Assembly (NCBI RefSeq): GCF_000208745.1
Contig: NC_030853.1
Span: 7,902,896-7,966,895, forward strand
DNA from: Theobroma cacao
Lineage: Eukaryota; Streptophyta; Magnoliopsida; Malvales; Malvaceae
DNA: 64,000 bases
Direction of reading: 5' to 3'
The position numbers and the translations under genes are program-made. Under the pieces are notes generated by a model. The model did no database searches, was not told where the DNA came from, and worked only from the letters and a program-made list of their open reading frames with translations. The first letter of the stretch is position 1. Each line of letters begins with the position of its first letter. Positions 1-11,900 of the stretch are shown piece after piece.

Positions 1-91
1 TATACGTTTCTAACAAATTAAGTCACTTTTCAAATATGTTTGATTTTGGCGTTCCATGGTTTTTAAGAGAACTTAGATTTCTAGCAAGTGT
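1..91. other. Left flank of Copia insertion, with a possible open frame
   Basis: This is the sequence upstream of the Copia element. The last five bases, AGTGT (87-91), are the left target-site duplication; the right copy is at 6783-6787. Removing the element and one TSD copy gives a frame that stays open from base 3 through the insertion site to the TAA at 6915-6917. It may be a disrupted exon or chance; no protein family was recognised. Confidence 0.4.
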
Positions 92-1021
92 TGTTAGAAA
101 ATAGTGTATTTCATAAGGGTCAAACATCCTACATTGCCAAGGTACAAAAGAGGTGGGTGCTTTATATATGAAAACCCATTATGGTCTTGTTACAAGCAAG
201 GAAAAAGGAGTGGGCTTACGCACACACAAGATTGAGTCACGCCTTGAGAAAAGGCAAATTCCCCCCCTAAGCTCGAGCATACACTAGGCTAGGCCTAAGT
301 GAACTTTTTATACCTTATTTTTTCTTCTTCTCAGCCTATAGTAGTTGAAATAGTCTTAATGAGTAAGTCTTTTAACCTTATCTAACTTAGTCTTATTTCT
401 TGAGTCTATTGCCTGATATTTCTTAAATGTTGGAATATTTCCTAAGACTGTTGCCTAATATTTCTTAAACGCTATCTTACTCAGATATTTGTTAAATGTT
501 ATTTGACTTAGCAACTTGATTTCCTCTGATTTTCTGTTGAACGTTTTTTGAACTTTGATTTTCTGTTGAACATTATTTGACTCAGCATCTTGATTTCCTT
601 TGATTTTTTTCTGATTTTATGTTTATTTTATGCTGATATTCTGTAATGTTAACTCTCTACTCTGCCTATAAATAGAGCCTACCTACCTTAGTCATAACCA
701 CACCAATCTTTTCGTCTCCTTTGAAGATTTTTCTAAAGCTTCTTTGCATACTCTTTTTCTATTTTCCTTTCTTTCCCTACTGGGTTTTATTTTTCTAGAA
801 AAATCATTTTGATGTTCCTCCTATCTCTTACTAGCTTGTGCAAACTATAAGGAAGGGTTTATTGAATCTTGGAGAATAACCGATATAGTCCTTGTGCACT
901 GAGTCATGTACTTCAAAAAGGCGAAATATATCCTTAAGGACAATGATACCATGCCTCAGACTTTTACTATCTTTACTTGCACTATTTTATTTTCATTTGT
1001 TTCCTAGAAATTTTTCTAACA
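92..1021 (+). repeat. 5' LTR of the Copia element
   Basis: 930 bp starting TGTTAGAAAATAG and ending TTTCTAACA. It matches the 3' LTR but has only one copy of the roughly 300-bp internal segment that is duplicated there. A TATA-like stretch (TATAAATAGAGCC, about 666-678) is also found in the 3' LTR (about 6430-6442) and probably marks the element's promoter. Confidence 0.9.
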
Positions 1022-1033
1022 ATCTTAAGGATA

Positions 1034-1907
1034 ATGGATTCCCACATTGATAATGTTGTTGCCACTGTTCCTACTGCTGCCTCTATCCCTACTGCCACAA
1101 CCACTATTAATGGTTCCACCATGGCTTTCGGTCCTCTAACCGTTCCTTCTATGCCTTCAATCTCATATGCCAAACCATTTCCAAATATTTCCAAGCTTGA
1201 GGTTTTAATGGCGGAAACTTCAAAATATGGTAAGAAAAGATTTTCTCAATCCTTGAGGTTGATGGGGTGGCTTTTGTGTTGACTGGTCCAAGCTAGGAGA
1301 TGTCAAAATCCTAGGACCATGGATGCACACAAATAAGGTATGCAAGCATACGATCATTAGCACACTTTCTAATGAGTTGTTTGATATATGCAGTCCATAC
1401 AAAGAAGAAAAGTAAATATGGGAGCTAATGATTGCCAAGTACACTGCTAAAGATGTTGGGAAACAGAAGTTCATGATTGAAAACTTTTATCATTAGAAAA
1501 TGAAAAATGACAAGGACATCAAGAGTCGGATCAATGAATACCACAAGCTGGTAGATGATTTAAAGGATGAAAAAATCAACTTACAAGAATAGTTCGTTGC
1601 TGGGTTGCTAATTGAGAAGCTGCCAGAATCCTGGAATGGCTACAAGCAACAACTGAAGCACAAGGAAATGCAGTTGTCACTTGCAAACTTGATTGTGCAC
1701 ATCATCATTGAAGACACAACTCGAAGGGAGATTAAGGCCTCCGAAGCTAAAAAAGTTACAACTAAAGCCAATCTGGTACAAGGCAGAACCCAACATCAAC
1801 AGAAATACCCTCACAAACCTGAATTTAAACCCAAAGCTTCCCATCCCACCTTCAAAAAGAAAGGTAGTTGTTTTGCTTGTGGAAAGCTAGGGCATTATAC
1901 AACATAA
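1034..1907 (+). pseudogene. Copia gag remnant
   Basis: The reading frame opens with an ATG at 1034, just past the 5' LTR. A frameshift near 1208 breaks it within the region resembling the conserved start of Copia gag. The frame then continues in pieces, with an in-frame TAG near 1590. At 1870-1910 a nucleocapsid zinc knuckle (Cys-Phe-Ala-Cys, then Gly-His) is readable, but a TAA at 1905-1907 falls before its last cysteine. A functional gag would package the RNA into virus-like particles; this copy is broken. Confidence 0.85.
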
Positions 1908-2029
1908 TGCAAGAAGAGAGCAAAAGGAAATGACAAACTTGCTAATCCAAAAGTCAACTTAGTCAAAGCAGATGAATCCGATGATATAATTGCTGCAGTC
2001 ATTTCACAAGCAAATATGGTGGCCAATGT

Positions 2030-3070
2030 GAAGGAATAAGTGGTAGACTCAAGTGCTACCAAGCATATTTGTGCAAACAAAATGCCTTTACCTCCTATAC
2101 TCCGGTAAAGGAAAGAGAAAAGATAATATACCTTGGTGATTCTCGAACTGCTCAAGTTCTTGGTAAAGGGAAAGGCCTTCTCAAGCTCACATCTAGCAAG
2201 ACCTTAGCTCTGAATAATGTTCTACATGTTCCCAATATAAGGGCAAACCTAGTTTCTGTGGCCTTATTGGGTAAGGTTGGGGTGAAAGTGTCATTCGAAT
2301 CTGACAAGATCGTAATGACAAAAAATAATGTGTTTGTGAGTAAAAGGTATTACAATCAGGGACTTTTTTTATTTAATATTTCAAATGTTTTGAATGAAAG
2401 TGCCAATACTTCCACTTACATGATTGACACTATTGATTTATGGCATTGTAGACTAGGACATGTTAGCATTCCCTATATTAAGAAAATGCAATCACTACGT
2501 TTAATTTCTAGTATTAAAAATGGATGTTTTAATAAGTACGAAATATGTGCTAAAACAAAATCAACTAAGAAAACTTGTACTTCAGTAAATAGAGAATCTG
2601 AATTATTAAGTTTAATTCATACTAACTTAGGAGATCTAAAACAAACTATGACTAGAGGTGGTAAGCAATACTATATTACATTTATTGACGATTATTCTAG
2701 ATTTACCAAAGTTTATTTACTTAGGCATAAAGATGAGGCTTTTGACATGTTTATTAAATATAAAGTTGAGGTAAAAAATCAACTGAATAAAAAGATAAAA
2801 ATAGTTAGATCAAATAGAGGGGGTGAATATATACCGATTAATGATATTTGTGAAAAGGAAGGAATAATTCATGAAATTACTCCTCCATATTCCCTTGAAT
2901 CAAATGGTGTCGCTAAAAGGAAAAATAGAACAATAAAAGAAATGATGAACTCTATGCTTGTTAGTTCTAACGCACATGAGAATTTGTGGGGTGAAGTTTT
3001 ATTATCTACATGTCATATTCAAAATAGAATTCCTTATAAGAAAACTGGTAAGACACCTTATGAATTATGA
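2030..3070 (+). pseudogene. Copia protease and integrase remnant
   Basis: The frame begins with a degenerate aspartic-protease site (Asp-Ser-Ser in place of Asp-Ser-Gly, about 2045). The pre-integrase zinc-binding motif LWHCRLGH follows (about 2438-2461). The integrase core has a conserved FIDDYSRF block (about 2684) and an ESNG..KRKNRT block near 2900 carrying the catalytic Glu. The usual first Asp block reads HTNLGD, so Asp is apparently replaced by Asn. The open frame stops at TGA 3068-3070 where the family normally has Trp (a TGG to TGA change); homology continues beyond the stop. Confidence 0.87.
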
Positions 3071-3559
3071 AAAGGCTATTCTCTTAATTTAAAATATTTG
3101 AAAATGTGGGCTTGCTAAACTAATGCTTCTTGATTTTAAAAAGAAAAAAATTGGTCTAAGACATCTGATTGCATGTTTATTGGTTATGCTGAACATAGTA
3201 CTGCATATAGATTTCTTGTATTAAAAAGTGATGTTCTTGATAATAATTCAATTGTTGAAACAAAACATGTTGAATTTTTTGAACATATTTTTCCATTGAG
3301 AACCGATACAATTTCTCATACACCTTGAAGTAAAAATGATTTTAAAATACAAAATGACGATTTGAGAAAGAGTAAAAAACTAGGGAAATAAATTTCTTTT
3401 GGTAATGATTTTTATACTTATCTTGTAAATAATGATCCTTTAATTTATGCTAATCGAATTTCTTCTAAAGAAAGTCCATTTGGAAAGAAGATATACAAAA
3501 TGAGATTGATTCGATTTTACAAAATCAAACCTAAAAATTAGTTGTTTTACCACTTGGAG

Positions 3560-4400
3560 CCAAACCAATTGGTTGCAAATGGATTTTTAAAAGGAAATAT
3601 AATCCTGATGGTTCTATTGAGAAATACAAAGCTAGATTAGTTGCAAAGAGTTTGACTCAAAAACAAAATATTGACTATTTTGATACTTTTGCTCCTGTAA
3701 CAAGAATTTCAACTATTTGTGTTTTGTTTGCCTTAGCTTCGATTTACAAACTTGTTTTTCATCAACTAGATGTTAAAATCGATTTTCTAAATGGTGATTT
3801 AGAAGAAGAAATTTATATGGTATAGCCCAAGGGATGTGTTTTTCCTAGCCAAGAAAACAAAGTTTGTAAATTGATTAAATCTTTATATGACTTGAAACAA
3901 GCATCAAAACAATGGCATGAGAAATTTGATCAAGTTCTTGTTAGTAATAGATTTTTTGTTGTTGAAGTTGATAAACGTATGTACACAAAAACTGTTGATA
4001 GTGAATGCGTGATTATTAGCTTATATGTTGATGATATGCTTTTTTTTTACGCATGCATTGATGTGGTCAATAAAACAAAATGTTTCTTGACTTTTAAATT
4101 TGATATGAAAGATCTGGAAGAAGCCAATGTTATTTTGGGTATTAAAATCATAAGATGTGATAGTGGCTTAATGCTAATACAAGAGCATTATTTTAAGAGG
4201 CTACTTAAAATGTTTGGACATTTTAATGTCACACCTGTGAGTATTCCTTATGATAGTAATATCCAAATAAAGAAAAATATAGGTGATAGTGTAGCTCAGT
4301 CTGAACATGCACAGATTATTGGGAGTCTGATGCATTAGATGAATTACACTCGACCAGAGATAGCTTATGCTATTTGTAGACTGAGCAAATATACACAAAG
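3560..4400 (+). pseudogene. Copia reverse transcriptase remnant
   Basis: Typical Copia RT blocks appear in order: the FAPVTR block near 3690, HQLDVK plus FLNGDLEEEIYM near 3760-3820, KSLYDLKQA near 3880, and the catalytic YVDD at about 4024-4035. A TAG at 3823-3825 replaces a conserved Gln codon, and another stop follows the FGHF/SLMH region at 4336-4338. The enzyme would copy element RNA into cDNA; this copy cannot make a full protein. Confidence 0.88.
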
Positions 4401-4509
4401 TCCCAATCGAGATCTTTGAGTGATGAAATATTTGAAAGGAACCATAAACTATGATATTTTATATAATGGGTTCTCGCTATATTAGAAGAATACAATGATG
4501 CTAACTGAT

Positions 4510-4969
4510 CTTCAGTTCAGATGAAACAAAATCCACAATTGGTTATGTATTCACCCTTCGTGGCTGTGCTATAACTTGGAAATCAATCAAACAAACAATA
4601 ATTGCTAAATCTACAATGGAGTTAGAATTTGTAGCTTTAGAGTTGGTTGACAATGAAGCTGAGTGGTTGAGAAGCCTCTTAGCAGATATTCCGTTAGGAA
4701 TGAAACCAACACCTTCGGTGTCTATGTATTGTGATAGCCAAGCGGCAATAACCATTGCAAATAATAAAACTTTCAATGGTAACAATAGACACATTTGTTT
4801 GAGACATGATGTAGTAAAGCAGCTACTTAGAGATGTAATTGTATCCATTAATTATGTGAAGTCAGAGCTGAATTTGGCCGATCCTCTGACTAAACCCTTG
4901 GGAAAAAAATTGATTAATTATACATCGAAGGGAATGGGACTTAAGCCAATTGAGGAAATCAACATATAA
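4510..4969 (+). pseudogene. Copia RNase H remnant
   Basis: The C-terminal Copia RNase H is readable: the [12 protein letters not shown] block near 4605, the YCDSQAAI block near 4727 and the final LADPLTKPL block near 4875-4900. The frame ends at TAA 4967-4969. Homology starts before the first ATG of the open stretch (4616), so that ATG is not a real start. It completes the Copia domain order. Confidence 0.88.
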
Positions 4970-5527
4970 TGGCAACCCAACCTATGTGATTAAAGATCCC
5001 ATGAATTAGGTTCATATGGGTAATAACAAGTTATTTGTTGATAAATTAATGCACTATTAGAATTATTGTCCCTCATATAGTGTGTGAATAGTGCAACACT
5101 TCAATGCAAGAGAGCTTCAGTTAAACTCTTAATAAATTCTATATCCTTTATGAGTAATGTATTAAACTGCAGTATACACTTGATGGAATCACCTATATAA
5201 TAGTGGGGTGGGACCACTCCTATGACAATTGTGGCAAATTCTCTAGAGCACTTATGAATAACGAAGCATGCGCATCACTTATTAACGCAAACTCGAGTTG
5301 AACAACAGAAATTGTGGGGCTGTAATGTGATTGATGAAAACTATATTTCACATAAAGACTTTTTGGTTCATATAAGTTATAAACTTCATTAAAATTCTAT
5401 GATTTAGGTTTCATTCTCTCTAAGCTAGTTCATAGCTTAAAAAACACCAATCACAATGCATTACACTTTAAATGAAATTTGACCCAGCAAAAACTTTATA
5501 TAAAACCTTATGAAATATGTGGGGGAT

Positions 5528-6782
5528 TGTTGGAAAATAGTGTATTTCATAAGGTTCAAACATCCCACATTGCCAATGTAGAAAAAAGGTGAGTGCTTTA
5601 TATATGAAAACCCATTATGGACTTGTTGCAAGTAAGGAAAAAAGAGTGGGCTCACACACACACACAAGATTGGGCTAGGTCTTGAGAAAATGCAGATTTC
5701 GCCCCACCCCTTATGCATGAGTATACACATGGGATAGGTCCAAGTGAACTTTTTATACCTTGACTTAATTACTTTTTTTTCTTCTCAGCCTGTAGTAGTT
5801 GAAATACTCTTAATGACTGAGTCTTTTAATTTCCTGAATCTGTTGCCTGATATAGTCTTAATGATTGAGTCTTTTAACCTTATCTGACTCAGTCTTATTT
5901 CTTGAGTCTATTGCCTACTCTTTCTTAAACGCTGGAATATTTCCTGAGTCTATTGCTTGATATTTCTTAAACGTTATCTCACTCAGATATTTGTTAAACG
6001 TTATTTGACTTAGCATCTTGATTTCTTCTAATTTTCTGCTAAATGTTATTTGACTCAGCATCTTGAGTTCCTTTTTTTTTCTTCTCAGCTTGTAGTAGTT
6101 GAAAAAGTCTTAATGACTGAGTCTTTTACTTTTCTAATTTTGTTGCCTGATTTAGTCTTAATGACTGAGTTTTTTAACCTTATCTAACTTAGTCTTATTT
6201 CTTGAGTCTATTGCCTGATATTTCTTAAAAGTTGGAATATTTCCTAAGTCTGTTGCTTGATATTTCTTAAACGTTATCTTACTCAGATATTTGTTAAATG
6301 TTATTTGACTTAGCATCTTGATTTCCTCTGATTTTCTGCTAAACATTATTTGACTCAACATCTTGATTTTCTCTGATTTTTTGTTGATTTTATGCTGACA
6401 TTTTGTAACGTTAACTCTCTACTCTACCTATAAATAGAGCCTACCTACCTCAATCACAACCACACCAATCCGCTTATCTCCTTTGAAGATTCCTCTAAAG
6501 CTTCTCTGCATATTTTTCTCTGTTTTCCTTTCTTTTCCTGCTAGGTTTCATTTTTCAAGAAAAATCTTTCCACTGTTGTTACCATCTCTTACTAGTTTGT
6601 GCAAATTATAAGGAAAGATCTGTTGAATCCTGAAAGATAAAGCTACTGTTCTTTTTCACCGAGTCTAGTACTTCGAAGGGGCGGAAATTATCTTTAAGAA
6701 TCATGATACCACGTCTCAAACTTTTTACTATCCTTACTTCCTTTATTTTATTTTCATTTGTTTCCTAAAAATTTTTCTAAAA
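5528..6782 (+). repeat. 3' LTR of the Copia element, enlarged by a 300-bp tandem duplication
   Basis: 1255 bp, against 930 bp for the 5' LTR. The extra length is mostly a direct duplication with an exact 300-base offset: 5771-6070 and 6071-6370 both start with a T-run followed by CTTCTCAGC and TGTAGTAGTTG. The polypurine tract is immediately upstream. The right end, CTAAAA, is followed by the TSD copy AGTGT at 6783-6787. Confidence 0.9.
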
Positions 6783-6787
6783 AGTGT

Positions 6788-8943
6788 TATGCTCTTGAGA
6801 AACAAAAAATATGTTAGCTTTACAGAAGATCCAAGTTACGAACTTTGCTTTCCAAATGTTATTTCATGCTTGGATTGGATCCAACTCTTTGATGTATATT
6901 TTGAATGGTTTTCCTAATAGTATATGTAAATATGGTTATTTATATTATTAGAAGAACACCCACCCTATGTTACGAGAATTGAAACTCGAGAGTTACATAT
7001 CGATTAAACTCTAATAAAATTATGCATCAAATGTTTGATAGGTTCATTTTCAATTCTATTTTCATTAAAAAAGAAATATATTATACTTATTTTTTTTATC
7101 TAAATCATGAATGGGATGAAAACAGAAATCAAGGTTCAATTCAAAATAGTCATATAATTGAGACTTACAACAGATATCATGGATATAAGACTTTTCTTAA
7201 TGTTGAGTATTATTCAAAGATATTATCATATATTTCTTTGTATAAATTATAAAATTATAAAAATTACAAAACATATTTGTTAGAAGATGAGAATATTTTG
7301 TATAAGTCAAAGAAAACCCTAAATTATATATATATAAGGCTAATGTTAATCTTATTCATAGTCTAATTCTAACTAATTAACTAACTAACAGTATTATAAG
7401 ATAATTCTAATAAGATATTATAGTCTAACTAGATAATAATATTGTATAATAACTTTAATTAAATAGTTTCTTTTAACATCTAAATTTATCACCAAAAGCA
7501 CTCCAAGTGCAACAACAACACAAAGAATAAGAGCAACCCAGTCATTAATATAAATAAAACTTGTTATTTGACAATAACAACCAACTGAACAATCGGAAAA
7601 CTAAAACAGGAATAACAAATATTAAAAAAAATTAGAGAAACTTAATATTTAATGTTAACAAAATAAAAAAGGAACAGAGAGAGAGAGAGCGTAGAAATAA
7701 AGAAAAGACATTTAGAGAATGGAATTAAATGGAAACTTTTTTCCACAAATCATAATCAAACTATGTACCTTAAACAAAAGCGAGGTATGAAATATTAACT
7801 AAATAATAAAACGAAATATTAAATCTGCACTCAATAAGTAAAAGAGAAAGAAAGGGTAAGAGCAGGGGCGGATCCTGTTTTGGTACAGGGTTGTGGTCTC
7901 TTCAAAATTTCTAAAATTTTTTATATATTCTGTTAATGATTTTCTTAAAATAATTTTTTTAATAATTTATATAAATAATAATAATAATCCCACATATCTC
8001 ACCCAACTCCTAAATTTTTTTTTCTTATTTCAATTTATATTAACAAATAAGAACAAAAGCTCTGAACCAACAAACGTAATGGCATATTAAATGTGCACTC
8101 AATAAGTAAAAGACAAATCTATATATGTCTCAAGGTGCTTTTCTATTCATATGTAACAAATAGAGGGAAGGACAGGACCTGCTCTTTCATGCCAAATCCT
8201 TTGCATTCGATATAGGAATCCCTTTCTCTAGAAGTCCATCCTTTATATTCAAGGTAAGAATCCCTTCTTCTATAAGAGTCATACTCATCTCCAAACAATC
8301 AAATCTCTTCCTTTATAAGTGATACCCCATATTTAATTCCCAAAGGCAACATATATAAAGATTCAAGAAAGGCATCTAACCAAATGCTTGTGCATTAATT
8401 TAGGAACTTAAAACCAATTTAGTACCCTCACGTGCAGAATCCCTCCCCATTATACACAAAGAGTGGAGAAACTTATAACCGAGAGGGGAAAGTGGTGGTT
8501 CAAATGTTTTGAGTGAAGCAATGGACATGCATGTGCTTCTCTTTTATTGTAGAATGAATGAATTATTATGTAAAATGTGTTGATTATACAGAATATTAGT
8601 TACTAATCCTCTCCAAGAACAAATATTTGCCAACAGTATTCTCAACTTTCTGGCTTGTCTAGTAAGTACATCACAAGAACATTTGTGTCAGCTGGAACCA
8701 AATAAAAGCCTATTTTGTGAGCATTAGACAAGACAAGACAAATTAAATCAGCTCAAAAAACTATCACAGATGGAAGGAAAATCAATTTAGCTCGTTAACA
8801 AAAATTGAGGAATACAATACACAACATGCTTTGCCTTTGATCCCAAAACCCCCCACCATCCCCATTTCAAATAAAACTAAAGTGGGACTCATAGAGGGGA
8901 AGCTGCATTTTGAATTCTCCCACAAACCTTCTTCCACAAGCAG
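6788..8943. other. AT-rich intergenic region between the Copia element and the UTP4/PCN gene
   Basis: No gene supported. It holds a short GA microsatellite (about 7678-7690) and a 30-base direct repeat pair (separate entry). At 7863 the motif CAGGGGCGGATCC resembles a terminus seen on some plant DNA transposons, but no matching right end was found. The part from about 8640 to 8943 is probably the 3' UTR and polyadenylation region of the minus-strand UTP4/PCN gene; no poly(A) site was fixed. Confidence 0.5.
7816..8113. repeat. Short direct repeats flanking a 238-bp segment
   Basis: About 30 bases ending CACTCAATAAGTAAAAGA occur at 7816-7845 and again at 8084-8113 with one mismatch. The segment between carries the CAGGGGCGGATCC motif. 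The repeats are too long for an ordinary target duplication, so a local tandem duplication or repair event is more likely. Confidence 0.6.
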
Positions 8944-11900
8944 TTATGTCCCAAAAATATGTCTCTGAACAGGTGGAGCATCAAAAGTTTTAACCACTTC
9001 CATCCAGGGTTTGTCTATGATCAAGATGGAATGTTTTGAAAGGTGTCCAATAAATAAAACAGGGTCCCGGAAAACAATTAAATCAAAATTACTCTTTCTA
9101 CTAGTATGTTTAGACTCTGTTTGACTATCTCTCAACCAATGTTTCCATTTCATATTTGTGAGAGAACCTTGGAACTTCAACAAGGCTCCATTTACCAACT
9201 CACTTTCCTCATCTTGATCCACTGGCTTCCCAAAGTCAATTGAGCACATTGCCCTGCACCATAAAGATATTTATTTAACTATGACAAATGCAATCCAAAA
9301 ATGCTTCAAGAAAATAAATTCAGGACAGCAATGGAATTTTTCCAGGGTACAAAAATTAATTATTCTATGCCACACAATTGACTATGAAGAATGTTTCTCC
9401 ATGTCTCCCTGTTCTCAAAATCTTAAAATTTTTAACTCATCCAGGATGCCTATTCCAGCTTTTCCACGAAGCTACAAAAGAAAGCATCTTCAAAAAATAC
9501 TACCATGTAGTAACAAATATATAATGAAATTTTTTTATTTTCCCACTTTACCTTTCAATAATTCATACAATTATAGGAAGAAATATATTTCTTTCATATT
9601 CATCTTTTTTATTTGGTTCCACTTTTTTCTATTGGTTTAATTTATTGTACTATTTATTATTAATACAAAATTATTTTATTTCATTTCTTTCTTTCATTCT
9701 AACTCTTATGATTTGATTAATAAATTTAAGTGTTTTACTTTTATTTATTCAAAATAAATTAAAATACTATCAAATAATTTTTTGCATCTTACAGCACTTC
9801 TGCATTAAGTTGTGAAACACTATTTTGGCTTTTCTTTACAGCACTTTTTAAAAAACTGTACTCGAACAACACATTTTACAAAAGCTCCAAGCAAAGCCAA
9901 ACAGACTAGAAGTAATAAAAAACTTAGTGCCCCAAAAGTCAGGTAGGAGGTAAGCTTGTCAGTTTTAAGATAACATATTAGCAAAATGATAGCACATTAA
10001 TCATGCAAGGTGAAAAGATAATGGGAGAAACCAGCATGCCACCAGTTTCTTTAAGCTGCTAAGTGCAAAAACATCGCTGGGAACTCAGGATAAAACATAA
10101 AAAAAACAAAGCACCAATGAATATAGAAGTATACATATGCATGACAAAATTAATGTTAAAACTGTTGCAGCATGGTAAAACGAACAGGATAAGAACAGCA
10201 CCTGGTACTATAAACAACAAGCGATGATGATTTTGATGGATGGGAGGAGGATGAGGGGGAGAAAGATAAGCCAATAACCTCCCCAGGAAATTCTTGGTAT
10301 CTTCGGGGAAGAGCAAAAGTATGCTGCATTGACCATTCTCCCAATTGCCTAGCTTCAACATCAAATATATAGAACTGGTTTGAAGATGTTGTGATAATAA
10401 GCACATTGTTGTCCTGAGGAGGAAAGCCACCAGCTGTAACAGAGGCACCATCCAATCTTGATATAAACCAGTGTTGCCTGCTCCAAACATCAAAGAAACA
10501 CAGTAATGATTGACCATTCTCCCAATAACCTCTCCCATCTCGCATACACACTCATGTATTAATTTTAGTTAGAAATTAGAAATTGCACTGTAAACTAGAC
10601 AGCTTTTAAGTAATATCAGTTAAATATTGTCCCAAATGTACTTCTTACCTCTGTATCTCAAGATTGAATATGTATATATCTCCAAAGCAGTTGATAGCAG
10701 CTAACCACTGGCCATCACAACTCGTGAACAATTTTGTTATGGGAGGCTCACTAGGTGGTTCTTCTTTCTCATGCTCCTCACGACAGGGTATGAAGGTATG
10801 CAGCAGTTTTAAGCTCTCCAAATCCACAACCTGTAACACCACAAAGAGTAAGTAAGTAACAACATTCACACATAAGTTAATTATATCTAGAAGGTATGCA
10901 GCACTTTCCAAGCCAGAATAGGTAACACGATGCTACTTGAGGTTAATTAACAACTGTCGCACATAAGTTAATCATATGTAGAAGGTAAGCAGCACTTTCA
11001 AGCTGGAAGAGGGAACACAATGTTCCAGAGGTTAAGACATGAAAGTTTTCCAGTTTGAGGTACAAAATCAAGTGCTTGAGCTAGCCATCATAAAATAGGT
11101 GAAAGACCTCATAAACCTACAAGTTATTTCAGAGGATGGAAATACTCACTCCACACACCTAAAGTGAGATATATCATGAAATATGTAATTTAGAGCAAAA
11201 ATTCACAAATATAGTTACTACAAGAAGGATAATACAAGAAAGCCAAGAGGGAAGACTTACATAGATCCTTCTATCATGGCCTGCTATCAGCAATCGTAAC
11301 CCATCAGAGGTAAAAATCATAGAATGTGCGGATGGAAGTTTCTGAGGAAGTTGCCTTTTACTGATGGTCCACGTACTTTGGCCATCTTGCCTACTTAGTA
11401 CAAATAGGCTGGGTCTGATGTGATCAGAATAACCAAAAAGGTCCCCTGAGTTAGACATTGCACTGCAAATGATCTTTCGGCATGCCTTACTCTTAACCCG
11501 AGCAACTAAATTAGTGGTAACGAGACCACCATAGGGGCCAGAACCCACATCAGGAACACGAACACAGAGAATATCTAACCAATAAGAAGCCTGGACCAGG
11601 AGAAAAGAAGTTTGATTGAAACTTGTATTAACGACCAGTTGTACCGGAACTCTCTGAGGTGCAGGACAAACATCATGTGGCGAGAACTTAGTAAACTCCT
11701 TAGCAGAGTAGGCAAAGAGCTTTGCATCATCACCAGCAGAGACAAGCATGGGAACTCCAAAATGAGCCCATTTACTGTAACTAAAATCAAGGGGCTTCTT
11801 CTCCCTACGTCGTATTCTTTTTACCTTTTTCCCATTTTCATCTTGCACATCTTTTGCCTCTTCAAATAAAGATGCTAGAAATTAGAAAGAAAAATGTTAA

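Larger units (their letters stand above)
92..6782 (+). mobile_element. Degenerate full-length Ty1/copia LTR retrotransposon
   Basis: Two homologous LTRs (92-1021 and 5528-6782) begin TGTT and end CTAACA or its mutated form CTAAAA. They enclose gag, protease, integrase, reverse transcriptase and RNase H remnants in Copia order, with integrase before RT. The element is flanked by a perfect 5-bp target duplication, AGTGT, at 87-91 and 6783-6787. A purine tract (GTGGGGGA, about 5519-5526) lies just before the 3' LTR. No standard tRNA-Met primer site is seen after the 5' LTR. Several in-frame stops and at least one frameshift mean it is not autonomous. The LTRs are visibly diverged, so the insertion is old. 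Confidence 0.92.

Noticed and set aside
7022..7252. 76-codon open frame in AT-rich intergenic DNA
   Set aside because: No recognisable domain; length is unremarkable, and a continuing gene model could not be built.
9281..9640. 119-codon plus-strand open frame
   Set aside because: It lies in the last intron of the UTP4/PCN gene on the opposite strand, in AT-rich sequence with no similarity.
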